Assembly: GCA_035299085.1 (NCBI GenBank)
Contig: DATGXG010000004.1
Span: 42,888-106,887, forward strand
Source: Bacteroidales bacterium
GTDB lineage: Bacteria > Bacteroidota > Bacteroidia > Bacteroidales > UBA10428
Direction of reading: 5' to 3'
Length of the DNA stretch: 64,000 bases
In this document: piece after piece, positions 9,005 through 17,873 of the stretch
Layout of the letters: each line of letters begins with the position of its first letter
Position numbering within the stretch: the stretch's first letter is position 1
Position numbers and translations under genes: made by a program
Notes under the pieces: model-generated
What the model was told of the DNA's origin: nothing
What the model saw: only the letters and a program-made list of their open reading frames with translations
Databases searched by the model: none

Positions 9005-10345
9005 TTAATATTCCACCAAAACATAATCCATATTTCCGTGGAATTGGGTGAATTGTTTACTGATCATCGTTTCAGAGTTTTTTAAGACATTGTTATATAT
9101 GTATTTCTGCAACTCACCTGTAGTAAGCTTTTTATCACTATTTTCATCCGCAGCGCCCTGCAGTCCAAGACAAAGAAAACAGGTAAACAAACCCGAACGG
9201 GACTCATCAAATGCGAGAGAAACTGCATCAGATGACGAGGAATTGAAAACATAAAATGACGGATTGCTGATCCATGGATTCCTTGACTTACTTCCTGTTA
9301 TTGTTGATCTGGTTCTGATGATATTTTCCGACTTAATGCTTTCGCTCTGTTTCGATATTCCGGAAAAACAGGCATCCACAAATACAAAAACATTTTTGGC
9401 CTTCAGATGCTGAAGGGTTTCATATAAAGCGGTGACATTTATACCCTGGCTGCTGATTCTGTCTTTTTTAGCATCAGAGGGTACAACGTATATCTGTTCA
9501 CCGGAGATGGACGGAATTCCATGTCCCGAAAAATATACAAACAGTTCTGTAACGCCGGGAACAACCATTTTCTTCAACTCTCCGTTTTCAAGATTGAACA
9601 TGTTATCAAAAAAAATCCAGTTTGCATCCGAATTCGTATCCGTTATTACTTTATCAATGCCAAGAGTATTCTTAAAATAGGAGGAAACCAGTTTTGCATC
9701 GTTACTGGAGTAAATGGCATCAGGTAAATCCTTGTATTTTTCAATCCCAATAACCACCGCAATAGCATCGGGCCTTCCTGAATTTGTATTGGGCGCCCTG
9801 TCAAGATTTTTATACGGATTAGGCGGAGGTGGCGGTGGAGGTGGCGGTGGAGGTGAGGGAGGTTTTTTATTGAACGCCAGGTTTATTTGCAGTTTATTAA
9901 TGCCTGAAGGTTTATTTGATCCGTTTACAGTTAAAACCACAGGAATATTCGGCAACCTGTAGGACCTGTCGGGATTTACATAAATAGTAAATGTTTTAAC
10001 CTGCTGTGGTGGTAAATTACCTAAATTCCCAAAGTTCTTTGAAATAACAACAGAGTGATTTGGCGACTTAAACATATAAGTAACATCATTGGCTACTGCA
10101 TCTCCTGTATTTTTGATGTAAAATCTGACCTGCACCACTTCACCCGCCTGGATCCAACCATCAGGTTTTAACGTGGTGGTACCTGCGCCTGTATCACAAA
10201 CAGTATAATACATGTATGTGAGTTCAGGAGGGCCGGCATTCAAGGTAATTTGTTTGGCATCCGATTTACGGCTAATTACCTCCTGTGCTTTCGCATAACC
10301 GCCAAGAATACCAAGAGCAATTAAAAAACAATAAAAGGGCTTCAT
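9005..10345 (-). CDS. Secreted caspase-fold (peptidase C14) protein with CARDB-like domain
   Basis: Signal peptide MKPFYCFLIALGILGGYAKAQ. An Ig-like/CARDB-like module spans residues 30-160 (VRFYIKNTGDAVANDVTY). An almost pure proline linker (about residues 164-176, encoded by a GGTGGC-type tract) joins it to a caspase-fold domain. The dyad is intact: His275 in YFSGHGIP and Cys326 in FVDACFSG. Cytosolic metacaspases have the same fold, but the leader puts this one in the periplasm or outside. It is transcribed away from the injector operon across a 449-bp gap. Substrate and role are unknown; a link with the injector is only positional. Confidence 0.8.
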   Translation of the reverse strand: MKPFYCFLIALGILGGYAKAQEVISRKSDAKQITLNAGPPELTYMYYTVCDTGAGTTTLKPDGWIQAGEVVQVRFYIKNTGDAVANDVTYMFKSPNHSVVISKNFGNLGNLPPQQVKTFTIYVNPDRSYRLPNIPVVLTVNGSNKPSGINKLQINLAFNKKPPSPPPPPPPPPPPNPYKNLDRAPNTNSGRPDAIAVVIGIEKYKDLPDAIYSSNDAKLVSSYFKNTLGIDKVITDTNSDANWIFFDNMFNLENGELKKMVVPGVTELFVYFSGHGIPSISGEQIYVVPSDAKKDRISSQGINVTALYETLQHLKAKNVFVFVDACFSGISKQSESIKSENIIRTRSTITGSKSRNPWISNPSFYVFNSSSSDAVSLAFDESRSGLFTCFLCLGLQGAADENSDKKLTTGELQKYIYNNVLKNSETMISKQFTQFHGNMDYVLVEY

Positions 10346-10794
10346 AACGGGACTGGAATAGATTAGTTGAATAAAATTACATCAAATTCTTAAAAATCAA
10401 ATATTTTTAATACAGGTTGTTTAAATGCGAGTCACGATTTATTAAACATCGACAAATGGGAATTATCCGTCAAGAATACAATATAACCTATTGTGGAATA
10501 GTTTTTTTTGCTAAATTTATAACTTGTTTCTTTGTTTCATGATTGTTTAGATGAATTGGATCTGTTGTGTAAATTTTAAGGGATTATCAGCAAGATTATA
10601 GACAGAAAGCAGATCTTAAACCGTTTTTCAACTCTTAACAGTTTTAAAATATTCCTTTTTGTGAGTCCTGCAGGCGCAGGTTCTCATATTTGATTCGGTG
10701 TTTTTTCGCGGTGGATGGACTTGTGGCATGGATATGTTGGATGATTGATTTGTATGCGATCAGATAATTTCCATACTAACTCTGTTTTGAATAA
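10346..10794. other. Divergent intergenic region before the injector operon
   Basis: 449 bp between the caspase gene (leftward) and clpV (rightward). It is AT-rich and must hold the operon promoter. I see no perfect TTTG-N19-TAnnTTTG pair, no tRNA and no open frame of note. This would fit a regulated rather than housekeeping promoter. Confidence 0.5.
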
Positions 10795-13293
10795 ATGTCT
10801 GAATTAAATGTATTATCCGGAGAAACCAGGGAAGCAGTCAGGATCGCCCAGAAGATTGCCCGGGAGTATCAGCATGAACACTATTCAGCAGCCCATCTTT
10901 TAAAAGGTCTTTTGCATAAGGATGTGGGGCTTGATGTGGTACTGACCCGTATTGGAAAAGATGTAAATTACCTTAAAGAATGGGCCGACATAAGAATTGA
11001 AGAGCTCCCCAGATCGGCTGTAACCATACCCGAGCCTTCAGGTGACGAATGCATTGGCAGGGTTCTTGAAGAAGCTGATTTGCTGCGCCTCAAGTTTTCA
11101 AGGGAACTTATCGATCCGGATCTTTTATTGCTGGCTCTTTGTAAACCAAACCTTGCTTTCAGCCAGGATCAGTTAAAATCGTTCTCCCTCTCGCAAAAGG
11201 AGTTTACCGATCACCTGCTTGAAGAGGCAGGGCTATTGGAATCAATTCCTGTGAAATCGGCCGGCCAACCTGAAAAAGGAAAAAAGCAGGCACAGGTAAA
11301 AGCTCTTTTCAGTTATTGTGTCGATAAAACTTCGCTTGCCCGGGAAGGCAAGATCGATCCGATTATAGGCCGTGATGCCGAAACCCGGACTATGATTGAA
11401 ATACTCAGTCGCAGAACCAAACCCAATGTACTTATTCTTGGTGACCCCGGGGTGGGCAAAACCGCCCTTGTAGATGGTCTGTGTTTGAAAATTACCGAAG
11501 GACAGGTGCCGGCAAATCTTAAGAATGCCCTGGTTTTTGGCCTCGACCTGGGTTCACTGGCTGCCGGGGCATCCTATAAAGGAGAAATTGAAGACAGGGT
11601 AAAGAATATTATAAATGAAATTAAATCGTTTGAAAAAGCCATATTATTTATTGACGAGATTCATTCCCTCTTTGATGCTTCAGGATCTTTAGGAACAGGC
11701 GTCATTAACATACTGAAACCTGAATTGACAAAAGGGGACCTGACTTTAATCGGGGCAACCACAATCGAGGAATACAGGGAGTTCATTGAACCTGAAGCCG
11801 CATTCAACAGGCGCTTTGAAGTTCTGCAAATCGAGGAACCTGACCCGGAAAAAGCCTTCCGGATGATCCGCCATATTATCCCCCTGTATGCAAAGCACCA
11901 TAACATCAAAATCGAAGATGAAACAATAAAAACTTCGGTTCAACTGGCAAAAAGATACCTGAAGGAACGAAAACTGCCTGATTCTGCCATTGACCTGATT
12001 GACCGCACTATGGCAGCCATCCGGATCATGGATGAGGTGTCGATGGATTCACTTAAAGGACTAAGGAAAAGTCTCAATTTCCTACTGCAGGAAAAGAAAG
12101 AAAATCTTTCTGAAGAACTTTCCTGGTTTGAACAACAACTCAGAAGCACAATCAGCCCCATTTTATCCGGCGGGCTGAACCTGACCGAAAAACATTTTGA
12201 CGATCCAGCAAACTATACGGAATACCTGTCAGGTATCCTCGATAATCTTGAAACGCTGGCATCGGACAAGAAAGGAGTATTGCTCGGAGTAGACCTGGCT
12301 GCCGTTATTTCAGGCAAAACGGGTATCCCGCTCGGGAAAATTCAAACGAGTGAGAAAGAGAAACTTCTGAAGATCGAAGAACATCTGAGATCAAGGGTTA
12401 TCGGGCAGGACCTTGCCATTCAGTCGCTTTCCGCTGCCATTCTCGAAGCAAGGGCCGGTCTTACAAGGCAGGGTCAGCCGATAGGATGCTTTTTCCTGCT
12501 CGGACCCACAGGTACAGGGAAAACGGAGCTCGCGAAATCACTGGCTGATTACCTTTTCAACGATGAAACGGCGATGATCCGGTTCGATATGTCGGAATTC
12601 AAGGAAGAACATTCCGCAGCGCTTTTATACGGCGCCCCTCCGGGATATGTGGGTTATAAGGAAGGAGGATTGCTTGTAAATAAAATCCGTGAAAAACCTT
12701 ATTCGGTACTTCTTTTCGATGAGATCGAGAAAGCCCATGCTTCTGTTTTCGATGTATTTCTTCAGATAATGGATGAAGGAAAGTTGCATGACAGGCTTGG
12801 CAAAGAAGGTGATTTTACCAATTCAATCGTTCTGTTTACCTCAAATGTGGGCAGTGATTTCATTATAGAAAAATTCAATAAAGATGGCCTGCCAACGGGA
12901 TCTGAAATGATGGAAATCATGAGCAGGTACTTCCGTCCGGAATTCCTGGCACGTATTACAGAAATCCTTCCTTTTGCACCCATTACCGAAGAAAACATCG
13001 CCGGAATTTTCAAAATACACCTTAGAAAATTCATTGCCACGTTGAAGTTGAACGATATTGAAATTAACATCACGGATGAGGCTCAGAAAAGCCTTGCATT
13101 AATAGGATTTTCGCCCCGTTATGGTGCAAGACCGATTAACGGGGTCATCCGCAGCTACCTGCGAAGACCTGTTTCTAAAATGATTATTTCAGGTGAAGTA
13201 AACGCAGGTGACACCCTGAATCTCGATCTGAACAAAGAAGAAGAACTCGTATGGAATGTCATTCAGAATAAAAACACAGTGAACAAAAACTAA
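10795..13293 (+). CDS. tssH: Sheath-recycling AAA+ ATPase TssH/ClpV
   Basis: A Clp-family double AAA+ ATPase that pulls apart the contracted sheath so its subunits can be reused. There is a Clp N-terminal double repeat (residues 1-150), first Walker A GDPGVGKT (about 216) with Walker B LFIDEIH, and second Walker A GPTGTGKT (about 571) with Walker B LLFDEIEKAH and sensor/arginine region PRYGARPI. Being next to tssB/tssC, and ending in the C-terminal domain without a ClpB-like long middle domain, it is assigned to ClpV rather than ClpB. At 832 residues it is close to ClpV length. It is first in a run of eleven close-packed genes. Confidence 0.9.
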   Translation: MSELNVLSGETREAVRIAQKIAREYQHEHYSAAHLLKGLLHKDVGLDVVLTRIGKDVNYLKEWADIRIEELPRSAVTIPEPSGDECIGRVLEEADLLRLKFSRELIDPDLLLLALCKPNLAFSQDQLKSFSLSQKEFTDHLLEEAGLLESIPVKSAGQPEKGKKQAQVKALFSYCVDKTSLAREGKIDPIIGRDAETRTMIEILSRRTKPNVLILGDPGVGKTALVDGLCLKITEGQVPANLKNALVFGLDLGSLAAGASYKGEIEDRVKNIINEIKSFEKAILFIDEIHSLFDASGSLGTGVINILKPELTKGDLTLIGATTIEEYREFIEPEAAFNRRFEVLQIEEPDPEKAFRMIRHIIPLYAKHHNIKIEDETIKTSVQLAKRYLKERKLPDSAIDLIDRTMAAIRIMDEVSMDSLKGLRKSLNFLLQEKKENLSEELSWFEQQLRSTISPILSGGLNLTEKHFDDPANYTEYLSGILDNLETLASDKKGVLLGVDLAAVISGKTGIPLGKIQTSEKEKLLKIEEHLRSRVIGQDLAIQSLSAAILEARAGLTRQGQPIGCFFLLGPTGTGKTELAKSLADYLFNDETAMIRFDMSEFKEEHSAALLYGAPPGYVGYKEGGLLVNKIREKPYSVLLFDEIEKAHASVFDVFLQIMDEGKLHDRLGKEGDFTNSIVLFTSNVGSDFIIEKFNKDGLPTGSEMMEIMSRYFRPEFLARITEILPFAPITEENIAGIFKIHLRKFIATLKLNDIEINITDEAQKSLALIGFSPRYGARPINGVIRSYLRRPVSKMIISGEVNAGDTLNLDLNKEEELVWNVIQNKNTVNKN

Positions 13294-13304
13294 ATATCTA
13301 TCCT

Positions 13305-13754
13305 ATGCTCAATGAAGTTGAAATCGGGGGACAGCTGGTCCCTCAACAGTCTTTCGAAGCTATAACGAATATTTCTTCGAACAAAACCCTCCTCGTTCAA
13401 AAGCTGACAGGGAAACCCGGAAAACTTGAACCCGTGAAAGGCCTTAAAACAATCGATGAAGTTTTTAATCATTTCAAACCTTCGGTTGAAGTTGAATTTG
13501 AAGAGGAAAATGGTGCACAGCGAAAAGAAGAGTTACTATTCAACAGCCTTCTCGATTTTAAAAAGGAAGGAATAATAAACCAGAGTGAGTTCCTGCAAAA
13601 ATTGCAGGCAGAGCAGGATGTGTGTAACTCCATTATTAAAAAGCTGAAGACGAATAAAATCCTTAAGGCGGCTTTGCAAAACGCCGATGCAAAACAAAAT
13701 TTCCTGCAGGCTTTACAGGGAATCATTAATGAACTCGACCAGGCAAACGCTTAA
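13305..13754 (+). CDS. tssB: Contractile sheath small subunit TssB
   Basis: 149 residues. The motif order is that of TssB/VipA: an N-terminal strand region, KPGKLEPVKGLKTIDEVFNHFKP, a glutamate-rich FEEENGAQ segment and a helical C-terminal half ending in LQALQGIINEL. TssB pairs with TssC as the sheath protomer. It begins 11 bp after clpV and ends 11 bp before tssC. There is no Shine-Dalgarno site, as usual in this phylum. Confidence 0.85.
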   Translation: MLNEVEIGGQLVPQQSFEAITNISSNKTLLVQKLTGKPGKLEPVKGLKTIDEVFNHFKPSVEVEFEEENGAQRKEELLFNSLLDFKKEGIINQSEFLQKLQAEQDVCNSIIKKLKTNKILKAALQNADAKQNFLQALQGIINELDQANA

Positions 13755-13765
13755 ATCCTACTACC

Positions 13766-15154
13766 ATGGCAAATGAAACAGAAAAGAAAGTAGAAAAGCA
13801 GGCCAAGCCTGTTCAGGAAAAGATACAGGAAGTTAAAACCGGGGCCAGGCCTTTGGCAGAATCGATTGAAGCTTTATTGGATTACGGAGGTTTCGATCTG
13901 ATTAAAGATACAGTAGACGGAGTGTCATCCATGGACCCCGAAGCCAGGGCGCGGAAGAATATTTTTCTAACGGATTCTTCAAAAAGATCGGACCGTGCTA
14001 AGCTTAAAAACCATCTTTCGCTATGGATCCAGCTCCTGTCGGAGCATACCGATCTTACTGAAATGATCGGCGCTGCCCAGGAACGCATCAGCGCATCCTC
14101 AAAGGTGCTGAATGAAAACATGGCAAAAGCCGTGAACGCTACACATGATCTTGAAGTAGCATACCGTTCTGTTGCGCTGTTTTACAAAAATGCGGAACGC
14201 GATAAGGTCAGGAATGTCACTTTTATCAATGTGGATCCTGACCGCTTGAAGGACATGGAAAACACCATGGTGATCGATAAGATTACGGAAGAACTTAAGC
14301 AAAATTATGACCGGCTTGACCTCAGGGAAAACTATTCGCTCCTTGTGCTTCCGGGTTATCTCGGTTCAAACCAGGCGGTGGACAAATGGGCGAAAATTGC
14401 CTATAATAACAAGGTGATGCTGATAACCGATTTTCAGCACCTCGATGACCCCGAAGCCGTAATTGAGGAATTTGACAGTGCCGGACTTACAGGCGGTGAA
14501 ATATACAAATCAAACGCGATACTTACGTGTAACTGGGTTGTTGGCCGAGAGAAATATGCCGAACTGGGTGAAGAGGATCATCTGTTTGTTCCGCCGTCAA
14601 CAGCCCTTGCGGGTAAGATTTACAGCACACTTATTGCTCAGCCTGTTGCAGGGAAAATGCATGGCGGACTGAATGAAGTGAACGGCGTCAAATTCGAAAT
14701 GAAGAAAAGTGAGATATCCGAGCTTGAAAGACGCGGCCTGGTTCCCATGGTTCATGAGTGGGGAAAGGTTATGGGCATGTCGGCTAAAACGCTTTATAAC
14801 GGAAATGATATCGGACTTCAGACCTATTCTGTTGTAAGGGTGTTCGATTATGTGGCAAAAGTCATCATCGACTTCCTGAACCGGCAGGCCTTTGTTAACT
14901 GGGATGCCACTGTGGAGAGGGACATAAAAGTGGAAATAGCCCGTTTCCTGGGGAGTATTAAGGGACATGACAAAATCATCGAATCATTCCAGGTAGTGGA
15001 TATCACACAGGACCCTGAAACAAAAGTCATCCACCTTGATGTCCATATTACGCCCTTCTTCCCCGCCAAAAGCTTCCTGCTGCGGCTTGGAGGAACCAAG
15101 GGAGACACAGCAGAAGAATGGAAGGCTGAATTCTCTGAGGATCAAGGTAAATAA
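13766..15154 (+). CDS. tssC: Contractile sheath large subunit TssC (DUF5458 type)
   Basis: 462 residues. Recognisable VipB/TssC blocks are MIGAAQERISASSKVLNE, YSLLVLPGYLGSNQAVDKWAKIAY, LITDFQHLDDPEAVIEEF and the late YVAKVIIDFLNRQAFVNWDA. The overall pattern is the DUF5458 form found in Bacteroidetes type iii systems rather than the proteobacterial form. The first 30 residues are charged and probably flexible. It assembles with TssB into the outer sheath. Confidence 0.88.
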   Translation: MANETEKKVEKQAKPVQEKIQEVKTGARPLAESIEALLDYGGFDLIKDTVDGVSSMDPEARARKNIFLTDSSKRSDRAKLKNHLSLWIQLLSEHTDLTEMIGAAQERISASSKVLNENMAKAVNATHDLEVAYRSVALFYKNAERDKVRNVTFINVDPDRLKDMENTMVIDKITEELKQNYDRLDLRENYSLLVLPGYLGSNQAVDKWAKIAYNNKVMLITDFQHLDDPEAVIEEFDSAGLTGGEIYKSNAILTCNWVVGREKYAELGEEDHLFVPPSTALAGKIYSTLIAQPVAGKMHGGLNEVNGVKFEMKKSEISELERRGLVPMVHEWGKVMGMSAKTLYNGNDIGLQTYSVVRVFDYVAKVIIDFLNRQAFVNWDATVERDIKVEIARFLGSIKGHDKIIESFQVVDITQDPETKVIHLDVHITPFFPAKSFLLRLGGTKGDTAEEWKAEFSEDQGK

Positions 15155-15191
15155 ACATATCTATTTTCTTAAACCCTAAAAAATTATTGCA

Positions 15192-15581
15192 ATGGATGAA
15201 ATTAAACTGGACATTGAAAACTTAAAAGACGTTAAGGTTTACAGCGTATCGTATGGCGCAAATCTTCCTGTATCAGGCCTTGAGGCTAATGCAGCCGCAG
15301 CAAGGCTATCGTTTTCTGATCTTTCGCTTAACATAGAACTCACCGATAAAACGGAGTTCTTTCAGTGGATAACGACTAAAAAGAAAATCGGTGGAACCAT
15401 AAAAATTGAGGATTTTAATAATCCCGGATCCAACCTGAGGGAAATAAAATTCAGTGATGCCTATCTTACATCCTTAAGTGAATCATTCAGCGGTGGAGGC
15501 GGAGGAGGAATGAGCATTTCAATTGCATTCACCAAAATTGACATGAACGGGGTCAAATACGATGTGAAGGCAGGTAAATAA
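15192..15581 (+). CDS. tssD: Tube protein TssD/Hcp
   Basis: 129 residues, mostly beta strands. It follows the pattern of Bacteroidetes TssD: LNIELTDKTEFFQWITTKKKIGGTI, REIKFSDAYLTSLSESF, MSISIAFTKIDMNG. A five-glycine stretch (about residues 101-106) sits in the loop before the last strands, where Hcp subunits contact the next ring. Hcp rings stack to form the inner tube and can carry cargo in the lumen. One copy only in this window. Confidence 0.85.
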   Translation: MDEIKLDIENLKDVKVYSVSYGANLPVSGLEANAAAARLSFSDLSLNIELTDKTEFFQWITTKKKIGGTIKIEDFNNPGSNLREIKFSDAYLTSLSESFSGGGGGGMSISIAFTKIDMNGVKYDVKAGK

Positions 15582-15597
15582 TTTCAATACGTAAGCA

Positions 15598-17418
15598 TTG
15601 CTACAGCAAGTCGAGCTAACCGTCAAAATCGGGGGAAATACGATTTCCCCCGTTATTTCCTGTTCAATAAACCAGGAAATCAACTGGCATCACCAGTTCG
15701 AGGTGATCTATGTTGCCGATTTCTACAAAGAGAAATACAATTCAATCCTGAATAAAATCCGGGATTTTATCGGCTCGGAAATTGAAATCACTTTTGAAAC
15801 CATTGAAAACGGAAAAAACAATGTACACAACCGGTTTTATGGTCTTGTAACCCAGGCAAGACTTAACCGTACCTCAGAGGGACAAAAGGAAATTCATCTC
15901 GCCGGTTTCAGTCCGACCATACTTATAGATGGAAGGCCCTGCTGCAGGTCATTTACCGGCAGATTGCTCAGTGAAATAGTACAGGCCACTCACGACCAGG
16001 TACCCCAAAACGACCTGAAACTGAACTCTAATCCTTCTTACCGCACAGACATTCCTTATATTGTCCAGTATAATGAATCAAACTTTGAATTTCTTAACCG
16101 CATTGCTGAAAAATATGGCGAATGGTGCTATTATAACGGAAGTGAACTGATATTTGGCACCCTGAGTAAATCCAAATCAATTGACGTTTTTGTTGATAAT
16201 AACCTGCAGGATTTCAATTTTGCCTTTAATTTGAAAAATTACGGTTTCAAGGCCATAACCTATGATTACCTTGAAAATGAGTCCTGGATTAAAGAAAGCA
16301 AGGACATTGCGGTTAATGACCTGGATGCCCGGGGAGATCATGCCAAATCGGTTTCCGAGAAAAAATTCAAACAGGAGAACATCCTGTTCTCATCCGGTTT
16401 GTATGCAAAAGAAAGCGATTTCAAGGATTTCTTTGAAACCCGCCGGATTGCCGACACCCGAAGCCTCATAAGCAATGAAGGCCAGAGTACTTTGCCTGAT
16501 ATTAACGTGGGTTCGGTTATCAAAATTAAAAGTCAGAATGACCAGGAAGATGATTTCGGTGAATTCATCATTACTTCAGTAAAGCACATTATTGACACCG
16601 AAAGGAAATATAAAAATTATTTCACAGCCATCCCAAAATCAATAAACAAACCACCGCTGAACAACAGGGTGAAACTCCCTGCATGTGAAATGCAACCTGC
16701 CGTTATCAGCAGTAATGATGACCCGGAGAACCTCGGGAGGGTCAAAGCCCGGTTCTTTTGGGATGACCATTCCGAAACACCATGGCTCAGGGTTTTAAAT
16801 CCGCATGGAGGCAAATCGGATAAAAATGACCAGCACGGATTTTATTTTATTCCTGAAATTAACGATGAAGTTATGATAGGTTTTGAAGGAAATGACCCGG
16901 ATAAACCTTTTGTAATGGGAAGTGTGTATCATAAAAACTCAAAACCCGACCACTGGTACCATTCACAAAACAATACGAAATCCATAAGAACCCGCAACGG
17001 GAATCAAATACTTTTTATTGACGAGGACGGAAAAGAAGAAATCCGGATTTTAAACAAGGACGACGGCTCCCCTAAAAATGAGATATCTCTTAGCATGGAC
17101 AATAAAGGCAAGATCACAATCAAAACAGAAGGTGAACTTGAAATTTCTGCCGATTCAATTAAGATCTCTGCGAAAAGTGATATTCAGATTGATTCAGGTA
17201 AAGGAACCAAATTAACCGCTACCGATCATACAATCAACGCCAGTAAGGGAGTTAACATAAAAGGACAGCAGATGGATATTAACGGGACACAAACCGATAT
17301 AAAGGCAACTACACTAAAGATCAACGGAAGCGCACAGACAGAAATCAGCGGTGCCATGGTTAAGGTGGCAGGAAGCGGAATTACGGAAGTCACCGGGGGA
17401 CTTGTAAAGATCAATTAA
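15598..17418 (+). CDS. vgrG: Spike protein TssI/VgrG
   Basis: 606 residues starting at TTG 15598; no ATG is available between the tssD stop and the conserved first strand (VELTVKIGGN). Residues 1-370 are the gp27-like base (YIVQYNESNFEFLNRIAEKYGEWCYYNG). An OB fold follows (AVISSNDDPENLGRVKARFFWDDHSETPWLRV, DEVMIGFEGNDPDKPFVMGSVYHKNS). The end is a gp5-like triple beta-helix made of short repeats of the type ISADSIKISA and INASKGVNIKG, stopping at GGLVKIN. No effector domain is fused, so cargo must ride through PAAR, Hcp or adaptors. Confidence 0.92.
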   Translation: MLQQVELTVKIGGNTISPVISCSINQEINWHHQFEVIYVADFYKEKYNSILNKIRDFIGSEIEITFETIENGKNNVHNRFYGLVTQARLNRTSEGQKEIHLAGFSPTILIDGRPCCRSFTGRLLSEIVQATHDQVPQNDLKLNSNPSYRTDIPYIVQYNESNFEFLNRIAEKYGEWCYYNGSELIFGTLSKSKSIDVFVDNNLQDFNFAFNLKNYGFKAITYDYLENESWIKESKDIAVNDLDARGDHAKSVSEKKFKQENILFSSGLYAKESDFKDFFETRRIADTRSLISNEGQSTLPDINVGSVIKIKSQNDQEDDFGEFIITSVKHIIDTERKYKNYFTAIPKSINKPPLNNRVKLPACEMQPAVISSNDDPENLGRVKARFFWDDHSETPWLRVLNPHGGKSDKNDQHGFYFIPEINDEVMIGFEGNDPDKPFVMGSVYHKNSKPDHWYHSQNNTKSIRTRNGNQILFIDEDGKEEIRILNKDDGSPKNEISLSMDNKGKITIKTEGELEISADSIKISAKSDIQIDSGKGTKLTATDHTINASKGVNIKGQQMDINGTQTDIKATTLKINGSAQTEISGAMVKVAGSGITEVTGGLVKIN

Positions 17419-17428
17419 TTCCGATGAA

Positions 17429-17866
17429 GTGGATAAATATTATTCTATACCTCTGAATACCGCGTCTCTTTTAGAGAAGAAGAAACACCCGGCTTGCGAT
17501 ATCCGTGAATCGATCAGGATGAACATCAATATGATCATTAAAACGCACTTCCGGGAATACCGGTATAATCAATCCTATGGTTGCCTGATCTGGAACCAGG
17601 ATTATAGTACGGTAACCAATATCTCAAAGTGGCTTGAAGATTTGCGCAGTTCCGTGGTAGATTCAATAGAATCGAATGAACCGAGGATAAGTAAAACGGA
17701 GGTAAAAATTGACCTGGAAGAGGCAGAGGTTTTTGAACGGTTCAAAGGACAGCCGTTAAGACTCAAGCACAAGCTGACCCTTGAAATCAGGGGCGTGATA
17801 TCACACCTGAATGAACCTTTTGAGCATTTTGAATTCCTGTTTTTCAGTCCCCTCTCCGTAGCCTGA
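17429..17866 (+). CDS. tssE: Baseplate protein TssE (gp25-like)
   Basis: 145 residues with GTG start at 17429; no ATG in this frame lies near. The gp25 signature is present: IRESIRMNINMIIKTHFREYRYNQSYGC, then LEDLRSSVVDSIESNEPRI, KVEIDLE-like strand. TssE links baseplate wedge to the first sheath ring. It lies 10 bp after vgrG and 7 bp before tssF. Confidence 0.85.
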   Translation: MDKYYSIPLNTASLLEKKKHPACDIRESIRMNINMIIKTHFREYRYNQSYGCLIWNQDYSTVTNISKWLEDLRSSVVDSIESNEPRISKTEVKIDLEEAEVFERFKGQPLRLKHKLTLEIRGVISHLNEPFEHFEFLFFSPLSVA

Positions 17867-17873
17867 TAAGAAT

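Noticed and set aside
9714..9962. Glycine-rich open frame on the plus strand
   Set aside because: It is the antisense of the proline linker of the caspase-fold gene, with no leader and no start signal.
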